Shown: positions 16,003 to 26,953 of the stretch, piece by piece
Position numbering within the stretch: position 1 is the stretch's first letter
Layout: every line of letters begins with the position of its first letter
Assembly: GCA_030248295.1 (NCBI GenBank)
Contig: JASANH010000882.1
Coordinates: forward strand, 248,001-312,000
Origin: Mesodorylaimus sp. YZB2_4
Taxonomy: Eukaryota; Nematoda; Enoplea; Dorylaimida; Dorylaimidae
Reading direction: 5' to 3'
Length of the DNA: 64,000 nucleotides
Notes under the pieces: generated by a model
Databases searched by the model: none
The model's input: the letters and a program-made list of their open reading frames with translations, nothing else
Told to the model about the DNA's origin: nothing
Made by a program: the position numbers and the translations under genes

Positions 16003-19000
16003 ATGTCTGCTATGCAGCCTATATTTCCCAGTTATCACGAGAATGATTCTTGTTGGATGATCGAGAAAGATCGTTACAGCATCGACAATAAAACTATTCT
16101 GCCAATTAATTTTGGAAGCGATTATAATGGCATCCCAGAAGTGTTGGTGCTGAATTTGATATGCTTTGTGGTAAGTACTGTTTATTCTGTTGAAACCTCT
16201 CAACGACAGACGTAGTGGGGTTAGCGGGTCAACAGCCCCATCCTAGGACTACTAATCGTAAGCAATGATCACCCATAATAGTCACTTGATGGAACATATA
16301 TCAGTGGTAGACATCTACATCTGAATCTTGGTCTGTCAAATGTGAATATCATCAAGTCATTCTTCAAACGCAGATGACTGATGTTTGAGTCTATCTCTGA
16401 TGATGGATTGATTGAAGCTGGAAGTATAGTTCGATCCGATGCGTCAAATAAGCTTGCGATACGACATTTAGGCATTTTTTAAGGCGCGTTCACATTGGCA
16501 GGCCCAACCGAGCCAGCCGAGCCACCTCAGCCGAGCTGGCTGAGCCGACCGCAGCCGAGCCAGCCGACGCTTACGATAAGCTTCGATAAGCTTGCGATGC
16601 GACTTTTAGGCACTTTTTACATGTCACCTCACTAAAAGTGTTGCATCGCATCGAACTGTACTGTCGGCTTGAGAGGTCTAGCAGAGAGTAAATGTCATGG
16701 CGAAACAGCTAATATCCATCTTACGTCACTGATTGTAAGTCAACACTGGGCGTGCACTGGTGCACAGCTGCGATGACAACATGTCCATGTTTTCAATGGC
16801 AGTGCCTTAGTCGCAGGTGATTTCAGGTAGGCATTCTCTGCTTCACATATATGAGACGATGGTTTTGGAACTATGGACGAATCGCACTCCATCGAGTTGT
16901 ATCGAGGAAGGATCTTGCCAAGGACTACAATGTGTAAGTGATTCATTTTATGCTAAACTCGACCACTTGGACTCTTTGCTTGTGCACACCACACCAAAAC
17001 TAGATTTCTTCCATTTAATATCGATTATCCAAAAAACCACTAAAAATACCGTTCTAGCTCTCATTTTAGTTTTCTCTCCTACAGTAGCAGTCATCTGGTT
17101 TAAATGATACTTCAAATAGTTTCGCCAAATTGGAGTAGGACATTTATATCTTGGGACAGAGTGTGCGCATGCTATGACCCACCCTATCTATGAACACCCA
17201 GTCATGACGTTTCGATGGAGAAGTTCAATGAGGGAATTCCGCGTGCTGGAAGTGTGCTAACTTTACAGCTTGGCGACGCAATTTTTGCGGTAGTTAGAAG
17301 CATGTGTATGTGTAACAGCTTGCATACGCCATGATGCACAGATCACAAAACTAATAATCAGCCACGTTCCAATCCTGACAACGCGCCAGGTTAGACCCAT
17401 GCGCTTGTGTCACGATCAATGGATAGAGTTGCACTCTATGAATTTTACAGCTTTATAAAACTGTCCTACCACCGCCTATTCAGACTATTCATGAAAGTAC
17501 AAAGGGCGAGTCTGTTTCAGGTTTTCGCATCTGACCAATTCACCTATGCCAAAAGGATTAGTTGTGGAGGAGGAAGGTGGTGAGACAACAGAGACTGTGT
17601 CGCTGGACTATTACGACACCGGTTATTGCGGGTGGTTACCGCTATTATTTAGATTAAAGTATGTATGAAGCTAAGCTGCAAAAAGTGAGACTATAGGCGC
17701 TACGTCCAACGATATCATGAAGTGGGTTAGTAACCTCAGGTTGATCTCACTATCATCCCTCAGTGCAAAGTCACCCTAAGAGGAGTTTGTAAATACGGCC
17801 CCAAATTCTTTGCCAGCCCCACTAGCAGATCAGGACAAAAAAAAATCAGAAGCACCTCATGGGAAAGGCCCCACCCTGAGATTTTGAACATGCCAAGTCT
17901 TTTTGCAGGGATGTTGATATTCTGCGTAAATGTGGTCCCGATGCTTTGCAATATGCCCGGTTTCAACGTATGGTCATATTTTATATGTTCCTAATCATGG
18001 TATTGTGCCTGATCGTTATTTTGCCAATAAATATGACCAATGGCTATATAAGTAAGGAGTACTTGGCCCATTTCTAACCCCTTCCTTTACGTCCACACAT
18101 TTTTTAGCGACTCATAGCCAAGAGTTTCGAGCGACAACAATTGGGAATATAAGGCCTGGGTATTTAAAAAGGTCTCACTAGTTTTTCCATCAGTAGGTTA
18201 GTTTTGCTTTTTCAGGAGCCCAGTCTTGTGGGTGCACATTCTTCTCACTATTATGTTATTGGTGCTGTGTTATTGGGCAATCAGGCGATTTATGAATCCG
18301 AAATACACGGCAGAAGGGGCTGATGCCGAGGAGTTGGTATGTATATGTACATATTTTTTGGGGCTGAGAATAGGTTTCGTTTAGGATCGGGATTCAGTTA
18401 ATGCTGGTCGGGATTAGGACTAATACATTGTGGGTGGTGGTGGTGGGGGGGGGGGCTCTTTGGTAGTTATGGCAATGCTTTGTGATGTTAAAAATCTCAT
18501 CCTATACTGTATGCAGCAGCATACAGTAATTGCTGTAAAGTAGAAACGAACTTTACACTTCCTAATTGCTCGTGTCAATCTCGAAAGCTTGACTTCTTGA
18601 TACTGTACTGTTCATCTGAATGGATCTTATCATCCATCCAAGCATGACGCGATGCTTTATGCTACTTTCCCCGCCTACATGCTAGCTTTGATCAGTCATG
18701 CAGGTATAGATGACGCCATACGGATCTGCTGTTCACAGTCCGTCTGCAGCTGCTGCATATTCGACTTTTACCTGGAGTTAGTTTCAGCACGGCTTGACAA
18801 GCCTGACAGTGCTAGTGGCTGGTGAATGGATTTCATCAGAACTTTTGAATAGACTAGCTTATCGCATGCCAATTTATTTGTCGCGCTAGGTTTTTATGAC
18901 TGTTGCTGTAGAATAGGCTTTGGAAGAAGAGAGCTGAAGCTCTTGCTCTAAAATCTGAGGAAGTGACCCAAAAAATGATACAAATGAAATAGGGATAGGT

Positions 19001-22000
19001 CGGTATCCCGATCTCGATCCCGACATTGAGGCATCGGGATTCTGAATATAGGCGTAAGCGCTAGGTACTTTCTTAGCCATCATATTTCCGATGAACCAGT
19101 AGCAGCAGTAGCGAGAAAGAGACAACAGCAACATCAACTCAAAGCGATGAAAACGATAGCGACACTGATTTTGCTTAAGCCCAGGCTGACCTTGCTGGAC
19201 GCGTATCGAAACTGCATGTACTCATCAATTTCAGCTCATATACACATCATGTACATGTATGGATGTATAATGATTGAAAATCGGCCGAAGAAAAAGCTTT
19301 TTAAAAATCTGTATTACTAAAGTGTGCTAAGTGAGGAAAATAGGTTCAAAGTTAAAAAACAGAAAAAGCACAAAATCCCGATCGGGATCACCCTGATCCT
19401 TATCCCGATCCCGGAAAAAGGTGATCCCGACCTATCCCTGAAATTGACTGGCCCGTGCACTGACATAACAGTTTACCTATCTCCCCAATGCTTAGAAACG
19501 TGGTGACTACCTATAGTTTACTGTCTCGGCGGGTCCTTGCGATGAGCTTGTATCTGCTGTAGATAAGCAACTGTTAACGCCGACACGTCATCGACAAGCC
19601 TCTTTCTACATTACGCATCCTCCTTATTGCTAGCCGTGCTCGACACTACTCTTATCAGAGCTTGGGATACGTTTTGGGACCCGGATAGACATTGTCATGC
19701 CATGCCATGTTTTATCCATAGCCAAGCTCTATCCAGCGCACTCAAGGGCTAATGAACACGTATTCAATCATTTTTTGCCCTCCCCTGTAAGTGCGCGCCC
19801 AGCGTGAGAGGCAGACGCCAACCGCTAGGCCACGACCCGGGCTTACACTGTCAAGTGGTGCAATCAATCGTCACTTTTATCAGTACTATAGAGTGGCTTT
19901 CAACATCGCTGACTTCGTCTGCGGGAAGGGGGGTCTGATCTTCTTCCGTGGGGGGGGGGTCGGAGGGTCGGCGACATGGCGGCCTATTTTGATTTCTTGT
20001 GAAAATTGAATTTTTTAAATTGAATTTTTTCCCGCGAAAATTTAAAGTTATTTTGGGCCTTCCAAGGCAAAGCATTGGGTCTTTTTCACTATAACAAATG
20101 AAATTTTTCTTTTAAGGGGGGGGGGTTGGGGTAAAAAATAGCAAAGGTACCTGCACAACCTCACCAGGCGGGACTGGAGGGTCTTCGCCATGTAAAAAAT
20201 TTTCCTTTGCCAAAGATAGTAGGGGGGGGGGGGGGGGGGGTAAAAAGAGTAAAGTTACCTGCACACCCTTGCCGGGCGGGACATGGCGGCCCATTTTGAT
20301 TTCTTGTGAAAATTGAATTTTTTCCCGCGAAAATTTAAAGTTATTTTGGGCCTTCCAAGGCAAAGCATTGGGTCTTTTTCACTATAACAAATGAAATTTT
20401 TCTTTTGAGGGGAGGGTGGGGGTCAAAAATAGCAAAGGTACCTGCACAACCTCGCCAGACGGGACTGGAGGGTCTTCGCCATGTAAAAAATTTTCCTCTG
20501 CCAAAGATAGTGGGGGGGGGGGGGGGGTAAAAAGAGTAAAGTTACCTGCACACCCTTGCCGGGCGGGACAGGGGGGTCTAAAAAATGAGAAGGGTCCCCC
20601 CTTTACAAAATTTACAAAGCTATGGCTTTGTAGCCTAGCAGTAACGTTATATGCCCGACACCACCTACCCCTGCCATGCCTTACTGAATATGGAATTTGT
20701 AAGCTTGAAACTCTTTCTAGGTTGAATCCCACACGCCTACCATCACCATCAACGGACTACCCTACAGCTCCTCTGGCCGAACTGACTTGATTACAAAATA
20801 TTTCAGGTATGGATTTCGTTTCCTCGAAAATTGTGGTTTGTAATCTTCGAACTTTTCAGCGAGGCCTATCCTGAGTATTCCGTCATTTCTGTGCAGTTTG
20901 CTTACGACATTGCGGCATTGGGCAAGGTCGAACGCAAATTGTAAGTGATTTTGTTGACGTGCGTGAATGGGAGTTTTTAGACGACTCGAAGGACCAGGCC
21001 CCCTCCTTATTCCTGACTTACCCGTATCTGAAGAAGTTGTAAGCCCGTCATTAGCGTATGCCAAATGCTTCGAATTTGAAATTCCCGCCTAGGCTACCTA
21101 TGACAATAAATCATGGATCTTACTGCTGGCTGGCAAACTTATCGACGATGAAAACATGAGGAGAAATTGCTATAAAGAATTAGAAAATGAATGTTTAAAT
21201 CACACTCCCATGATAATATCAATGATTAAGGTGGATCGATAGATCAAAGAATCGCCCCGCAAGTGTTAAATTGTCATAAGCAGTCAACCTAGCGTAACCG
21301 CGGGAATTTAAATTTTTGTTAACGCCAACAATGTCTAGTGGTTAACTTCCTCTTATTATACTGTGGATTAAAAAACTTTGCTGTGGGTGTCCACGCAGCG
21401 GAAACCGGTTTTTTTTTAATAAAGCGAGAACTAGGTTTTTAGACAGAGTTCAAATTCGAAAATTGGCGGGAAAATGTGCAGTTTGCGTGTCCCCGCTTCC
21501 AAAACTTTACAAATAACTTTTAATTGCAAATTGTTTTATTTGAATATAGGTGATGTGGTTGAGTATTGACGCGCAAGATATTGCATTGTGGTGTAAAGAA
21601 ATGAGATTTATTTTTTCAGAGAAGTGGCGGAAATGGCGTTACAAAAGGCGCGAAATTCAAACGACGATCCTCTAATTGCCCCTCGTCGATGCGGGATGAT
21701 CAGCTGCTGCTGTCGGAACGTAAGTGCATGTCACACCAGACAGCGTCATGGGAGCTTCGTGTGTCCTTCGAACACTGTTTTCTTCCGCATAGGTGCGTGC
21801 GACTGCATACTATGAGCAGGAAGTCCATCGATTGCGAAGTCTTCGGTCCGATTTAAAAATAAGTGCCGAAGGGCGCCCTTTGCCCTTCTGTTTGGTCACA
21901 TTTGCCAGCGTTGAGCAGGCTCAAAGGTACAATCGAATTTAAAGTTTTCCTACTTTTATGCCTCGTTTATTGACCATCTTTTTTTCAGAGTTGTGGCTGA

Positions 22001-24955
22001 TTTTAAGCGTTTCTCGTGTTCAAATATGAAAGCTGGACGTGGCTTATATCGTACAAAAACAACATTAGCCCATGACCTGCGAGCCAGTAGATGGATCGTA
22101 AAAATGGCACCGAAAGCGACAGATATCAAATGGTAGGGCGCTTTTGCATGTAGGCTAGTCGGGGGGGGCGGCACCAATTTATTTTGTATATCGTTTGAAA
22201 CTAAGGCATCGTACTACAAGACCTACAAGGCCTGTAGGCTCCAACGATGAGCTGTATCGTGCTTTTTGTTCTAGTGCTATAAAATTTCTTTGCAGGGAAA
22301 ACCTGGGAATCAAATTTCGTTTGGTCCGGTGGCTTTTAATGAATTTTGCGGTCTTTGTTTTGCTATTCTTCTTGTCAACGCCGTCAACGGTCATGAATAT
22401 TTGGTTTAACTTGGGAAAAAAACTGAATCTGTCTGAAGAAAGTGATCGGGTAAGGTGCATGAATTTCTGTGGTCGCTGCCTGCTGTCCTGGGCTACGGAA
22501 CTGACATACTCATATTCATATTTCACTCATCGTCTAAGGAAATAGATGCACTCTAGGAGCGAGAGACCGCACACGAGGGGGGTTTGGAATTCCCTGTAAA
22601 GCCATTGGGTCAGGAGGACCATGTAGGAGTCCGCCATTTATACTATTTGAGAAATTTCCTCCGTCTAAAACCAAGCTTAAAATTCAGAAAGACTGACAGA
22701 GAGTATATTCCGCCTCTGGAGTGCCAATAGTAAATTTGCATACTCTGAGGCTAAGCCATAGTAATTTTACAAACTTTGAATTGAGTAGTGGCGTCACGCA
22801 TTCAGAGTTGACTTCAGAGATAAAAAGTGTAAGATAACGAAAAACATGAACCCGGGCGGTTATCGAACCTGCACTACTGGGTCTTTCAGTCTGGTGTGAT
22901 AACAACCATATTATTATCTGGACCCAGCGCTGCTATGTACCTCACATCCGCAAGTGAGGGCGTACTGCATCTCGCAAGTCTCTTTCTATATTTAAAGCTT
23001 GGTTCTTAGAAAATGCAGTTTTAGACAGAAGAAGTTTCTCAACTAGTATAAATTGTAGACTGGAAATTTCAGTGGTGCGGGTTCGATTCCCTCTCGAGCC
23101 TCATGTTTTTCGTTGCCTTGTCTTTCTATCTCTAAATTCAAATCTGACCTCAACTAAGACGATCTTTCGAATCGATGTTCGATCATCGATCATCGGCCGA
23201 CAAAATTAGGTTAGTGCTTACCGAATAGATCGGTGGACAGTTTTTGCATCAGACTTTCGGGCAAGTTTTTAACCGCTGTGTGCCGGGGGAGTGGAAGGAT
23301 TTACAGTACGTTAACGGAACATACTCAAACCCTGATTTACTGTTAGGTGTATATACATTACAGTCGTTGCTTTAATGATAAATACAATAAAGCGAAAATG
23401 CATTGCAGATTTGTTAGCCACACAAATCATCGTCGTGGGGAACAGACCTGAGAGGGGACATCTAAAATACAATTTGCCCAATAAGTGTACGCAGTTTTCG
23501 AAGTCTCCTTACTGAAATCCTTGGCCTATCCCAGGGCGAACTAGGACAAGTCAGGCGAACTAGGAAGGCCCATTACATGTGTATTGCTGTGTTTTAGTCT
23601 CCATTTCTGGCACACGTGGTTCCTTCCGTCCTGTTATTGGCATCGACCACCCTTCTGCCATACATCATTGCCGCTGGTGAAGAGTGGACATATCACACCA
23701 CAAAGTATTCCAGAAATATTTTTAGGACAAAATTGTAATTCCGTTCGTTGTTTCAGATCAGGAAAAAATTTGGCTTTGATGACCAAGACATTCGTTTTTA
23801 TGCTATTTATGGTGTTAATATTGCCGAGTTTGGGACTCCAGAGGTAAAGGCAGACTACAAAAAAATATTTTCAAAAGTCCACCTTCTTTATCTTTTTAGC
23901 GGATACCATGTTATGATGTTGCTAGTTGAGAAAAAATATATTATCAGCCGATGGGAGTAAGTATAAGATGAACTTCTTTTGACAATTTTTTTAACTTTGA
24001 CATCCGCAGATGCATTTTCTTGCAAGATACGGTTTCGTTTTTTGTCAACTTTCTAATTTCCACGACTTTGATTGGTTTGGTCTTGGAATTATTGCGATCA
24101 GCACATTTGGCGTATTATATATATCGCATGTGCAAAGTGGCTTCGAAGTTTGAATTGGAGAGTGCAAGACTGGTAAGCGAGGAGTGGTCAGGTTACACTG
24201 CGATTACTACAGTAAAATAATCTCGTGCTATAGGCTTCGATTTTTCCATTTCCATTCGGTTTAAACTATGCTTATATGCTGGTGATTTTTGCCGTGGCCA
24301 TTGTGTACGGCGTGGTGTGTCCACTGATCACGATTTTTGGTAAGTACTATATCTTATTTTATCGATTGATGATTGACGATCGACTTTGATCGACGATCAT
24401 TGATCAATGATTGCACTCAATCGATTCAAAGGATCAGCTTACTGGCATATTGAATTGGGGGCTCATATATTTGCAGGATTTCTTTACTTTATTCTCAAAT
24501 ACGTCATCGATCGATACAACATGTATTTTGTTTACGATTCCATCGATATTTCGCCGAAGCTTCATCGCCGAGCTACTGATTTTTTGCTTCTAAGTTGCCT
24601 TTTAGCTCAGCTGGTTCTTCTGGCCTTCATCGTTTCGCGGTCACTCAAAGACGGCACACATCCTTATTCACAAATAGGATTCATGATTGCTGCCATCATA
24701 ATTTCACTTCTGGGTTACACAGGCCATTTGACTTTCAAATTTTTCCCGACTTGGTTATGCGACTGCGTTAAGTATAAGGTGCGTGGTGACGGGGGGGGGG
24801 GGGGAGATTTTACAGGAATGGCATCCTAAATTGGCAGATTTTGTATTTGATTGCAGGAATTGGATGACGAACAAGACGTCAATCAAAACATGTGCACGTC
24901 GTTTCAGGCATCAGAGAATGCAGTAAGTGCAGATAGTTTCTACCTATTGGTATGA
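16003..24955 (+). CDS. TMEM63/OSCA-family mechanosensitive cation channel
   Basis: A calcium-permeable channel of the CSC1/OSCA/TMEM63 family in plasma or organelle membranes. Nineteen exons: 16003-16170, 16827-16933, 17521-17658, 17909-18051, 18108-18159, 18216-18336, 20721-20806, 20860-20940, 21620-21719, 21793-21926, 21989-22132, 22296-22449, 23598-23704, 23757-23843, 23900-23956, 24010-24172, 24234-24339, 24477-24778, 24857 onward. All phases agree, giving 772 codons up to 24922. Family landmarks in order: first membrane segment with YNGIPEVL; FWNYGRIAL; CGPDALQYARFQR and LPINMTNGY; LWVHILLTIML; the cytosolic RNA-recognition-like fold (TITINGLP, then CGMISCCCRN and FCLVTFAS); then the channel core with LLFFLSTPS, MTKTFVFMLFMVLILPSLGL, FFVNFLISTTLIGLVLELLR and a VIDRYNMYFVYD segment. 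The last exon either reads to a TGA at 24953-24955 or splices at the good donor at 24923 to an exon not found. The start ATG at 16003 is the first in the homologous frame. Confidence 0.93.
16416..16670. repeat. MITE copy A with internal insertion
   Basis: The left end AGCTGGAAGTATAGTTCGAT and the right end ATCGAACTGTACTG are inverted, with GATGCG-type inner ends. The same element, uninterrupted and in the opposite orientation, is at 32551-32675. Copy A carries about 110 extra bases (16483-16590), including AGCCGAGCC-type repeats and GCGTTCACATTGG, flanked on both sides by copies of GCTTGCGAT.CGAC.TTTAGGCA. It lies in intron 1 of the TMEM63 gene. Confidence 0.65.
18955..19455 (-). repeat. Dispersed repeat, inverted copy of 13670-14165
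   Basis: Lies in the large intron between the exons ending at 18336 and starting at 20721. Carries GATCCCGATC-type words at 19376-19440 and the reverse complement of the CAGCAAGGTCAGCCTGGGC segment near 19180. Confidence 0.7.
19975..20570. repeat. Tandem duplication of a roughly 295-bp unit with long G runs
   Basis: Two head-to-tail copies, about 19975-20277 and 20278-20570, share GACATGGCGGCC, TTTTGATTTCTTGTGAAAAT, TTTGGGCCTTCCAAGGCAAA and CTGGAGGGTCTTCGCCATG in the same order. Each unit carries two G runs, of 10 and 19 bases in the first; in the second, an interrupted run and one of 16. It lies within an intron of the TMEM63 gene. Confidence 0.8.
20222..20240 (+). repeat. 19-base G homopolymer
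   Basis: Uninterrupted G run in a TMEM63 intron, on the sense strand of the transcript and able to form a G-quadruplex. Confidence 0.9.
22790..22930 (-). repeat. tRNA-derived SINE-like copy (minus orientation)
   Basis: The minus strand reads a B-box-like GCAGGTTCGATAACCGCC followed by CATGTTTTTCGTTA and a TATCTCTGAAGTC-type tail. The neighbour at 23060-23160 is the same element in the opposite orientation. Both lie in the TMEM63 intron between 22449 and 23598. Confidence 0.5.
23060..23160 (+). repeat. tRNA-derived SINE-like copy (plus orientation)
   Basis: Reads GTGCGGGTTCGATTCCCTC (B-box-like), then CATGTTTTTCGTTGCC and TCTATCTCTAAATTC. Pairs with 22790-22930 as an inverted duplicate. No complete tRNA fold precedes the B box, so it is not called a tRNA gene. 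Confidence 0.5.
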
Positions 24956-25809
24956 CAAGTTACCTGTTAACACACTGAATGCTGGTAGTTGGGTCGCAAC
25001 ATCCTAGTTGTAATAGGCTGAAAAGCTATTCATTGGAGAAGGTACCGCAGGGAGCGCATGGTCTCAAAAACTTTCCTAGTCGTAACAGGCAGAGACATCA
25101 ACCCGACGGGCTTGCTCCTCGCCTGGAGGAGCGCATCCTCTAGTGCGCTGTCAAGCGTTTGGTGATGTGGTAAAACAGGAACAGCTACAGTAGATACCCT
25201 GATCCAGCAGAGATATCTGGACAGACTACTACGCCAATACCATATTCCCTGTTTTACCTTAGCCCCAGTCGGAGCAAAGTGCCGCAGTGGAGCTCAACAC
25301 GAGTCACGTGATTGTCGCACCCATAAACTACGGGGCTGTCGACACAGCACAAAGGTCCTGATTCAATCAACGTTTGATCAGTTGATCGCGGGAACATATA
25401 TCTATTGTGATCTGTACAATTCTCGTGTGATATTTGTGATGACAATCATTGTTTTCAATTTTCATGGTAACGCGGGTTTTTTGCTGCTAATATGCACAGA
25501 CATACATAACCTATCTGAAAACATTTCGCATGCAAAAGCTCGGTTTGTCTGAAAAAGTGGGTTGCAGCCTACCACGTAGTACTCCTACACGCCCCCATGA
25601 TGACCATTTGAAGTCCAGGGAATAATAATAGTGTGTAAAATTATTTTACACAAAGCGTACCTGCAAAATGTGCCATTTCCAGTCATTACGCTACCTTTTA
25701 TTAACCTGCCCTATTCTGTCTCGCCAATTTCTGCTTGGGCATCTTGTCTTCACCAGACCAGATGAAGCTTAAAATCCTTGCACTGTATTTAGCGTGGGTA
25801 ATATACGAT

Positions 25810-26953
25810 GGGCGTTCAATAAGTTCTGAGAATCGGCCAATTGCAGCTGCACAACAAGCATGATTTTACTGCTGTTTTTCAACATACCATCCCTTGATAT
25901 TAATGCACTTTTCCTATCTTGATTGCTACGAAACTATTCCGTCCAAAAAGAACGAATCGGGAAGGTCATTAAAAAATGCCTCAACGCAAGATATGACTTC
26001 ACTGTCATCTTCGAACCTTTTTCCACGTAAGTGCGATTTAAGATTTCGAAGCAGGTAATAGTCACTGGGAGCCAAGTCCAGGGTGTAAGGTGGGTGGTTC
26101 AGCTCGACGAGTCCGCAGTCACCAATGGCGGCGTGAGAAATGTGGTTCTTGTGCGCAGGCGCATTGTCGTGCGGAGCATGACACCATGGCTCAACTTTCC
26201 GCGCCTGTTTTCCTTGATTGCAGAGCGCAATGTCCACATCAAATCAACATAGTACTGGCTAGTATCGTAGTTTTTTCTGGCAGGAAATCGATCAGGAGGA
26301 TACCTTTGGAGTCCCACAAAACTGAGGCCATAATCTTCCCTGCGTGCTGCGCTGCGTGCGAAATTCGATGGGTGGACGAGACTGCTTGTGTTTTCATGGC
26401 TTCGATTCCTGTTATGTTTTGGGGTCTCAATAACGGTCCCAGGTTTCATCCCCTGTCACCACTTGCCGACAAAATTCTTCCCAATTCGACTCGTACTGGG
26501 CTAGGAGTTCGGAAGCGCATTCGACCCGTCGTTGACGATCAACTGCTGAGAGGTTTCTGGGTACCCATCTGGCACAGACTTTCGAAGGATGAAGGCGATC
26601 GGGGAGAATGTTTTTAACTGCTCTAACAGAGAGTCCCACCTCTGCAGCATTTTGAACCACTTTCAGCTGGTGTTTTTCCGATACTAGTTTCTCGACAAAA
26701 GCGCAGCAAGCCGATCATAAATATCTTCCGTTTCAACGCGCTCTTTTGTTAATGACAGCGCAAATTTCAAAATTGTGAGAACTCATTTTTTAGTAAATAG
26801 TACTACCTTCATCAGCTCAAACTTCAGAAATACGAAAGCCATAATGACAGCACTTGATATTGGAGTTAGTTAGATGCCGACCTTCAAACAGGCTAAAACC
26901 GGTTCGCTTATCGCAGTCGTATGCTGCCGATTTTCAGAACTTATTGAACGTCC
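25810..26953 (-). mobile_element. Mariner-type transposon, internally deleted
   Basis: Terminal inverted repeats of 28 bases at 25810-25837 and 26926-26953 match at 26 positions; the left begins GGGCGTTCAATAAGTTCTGA. A mariner transposase remnant lies between them on the minus strand. At about 1.14 kb it is a little shorter than usual. A clear TA target duplication is not seen next to the ends as defined here. Confidence 0.85.
25926..26660 (-). pseudogene. Mariner transposase remnant (DD34D)
   Basis: Read from right to left, three minus frames join in family order. The first has a CARWVPRNLS segment and VTGDETW, the second AGKIMASVLWDSKGILLIDFLP, the third HDNAPAHK and LDLAPSDYYLLRNLKSHLRG. 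The three catalytic aspartates are all visible, and the second and third are separated by 34 residues, the mariner signature. The usual N-terminal helix-turn-helix region is missing or unreadable upstream of 26660, and frames change near 26430 and 26239, so no active protein is made. It lies downstream of, or in a last intron of, the TMEM63 gene. Confidence 0.85.

Noticed and set aside
20382-20790. Proline/glycine-rich open frames on both strands around the G runs.
   Set aside because: They arise from homopolymers and the tandem duplication and lie inside a TMEM63 intron.
20981-21230. Two extra TMEM63 exons at 20981-21038 and 21093-21230, which have plausible AG acceptors.
   Set aside because: Including them breaks the reading phase at 21620 and adds sequence without counterpart in the family, while joining 20940 directly to 21620 is phase-consistent and gives family-like sequence.
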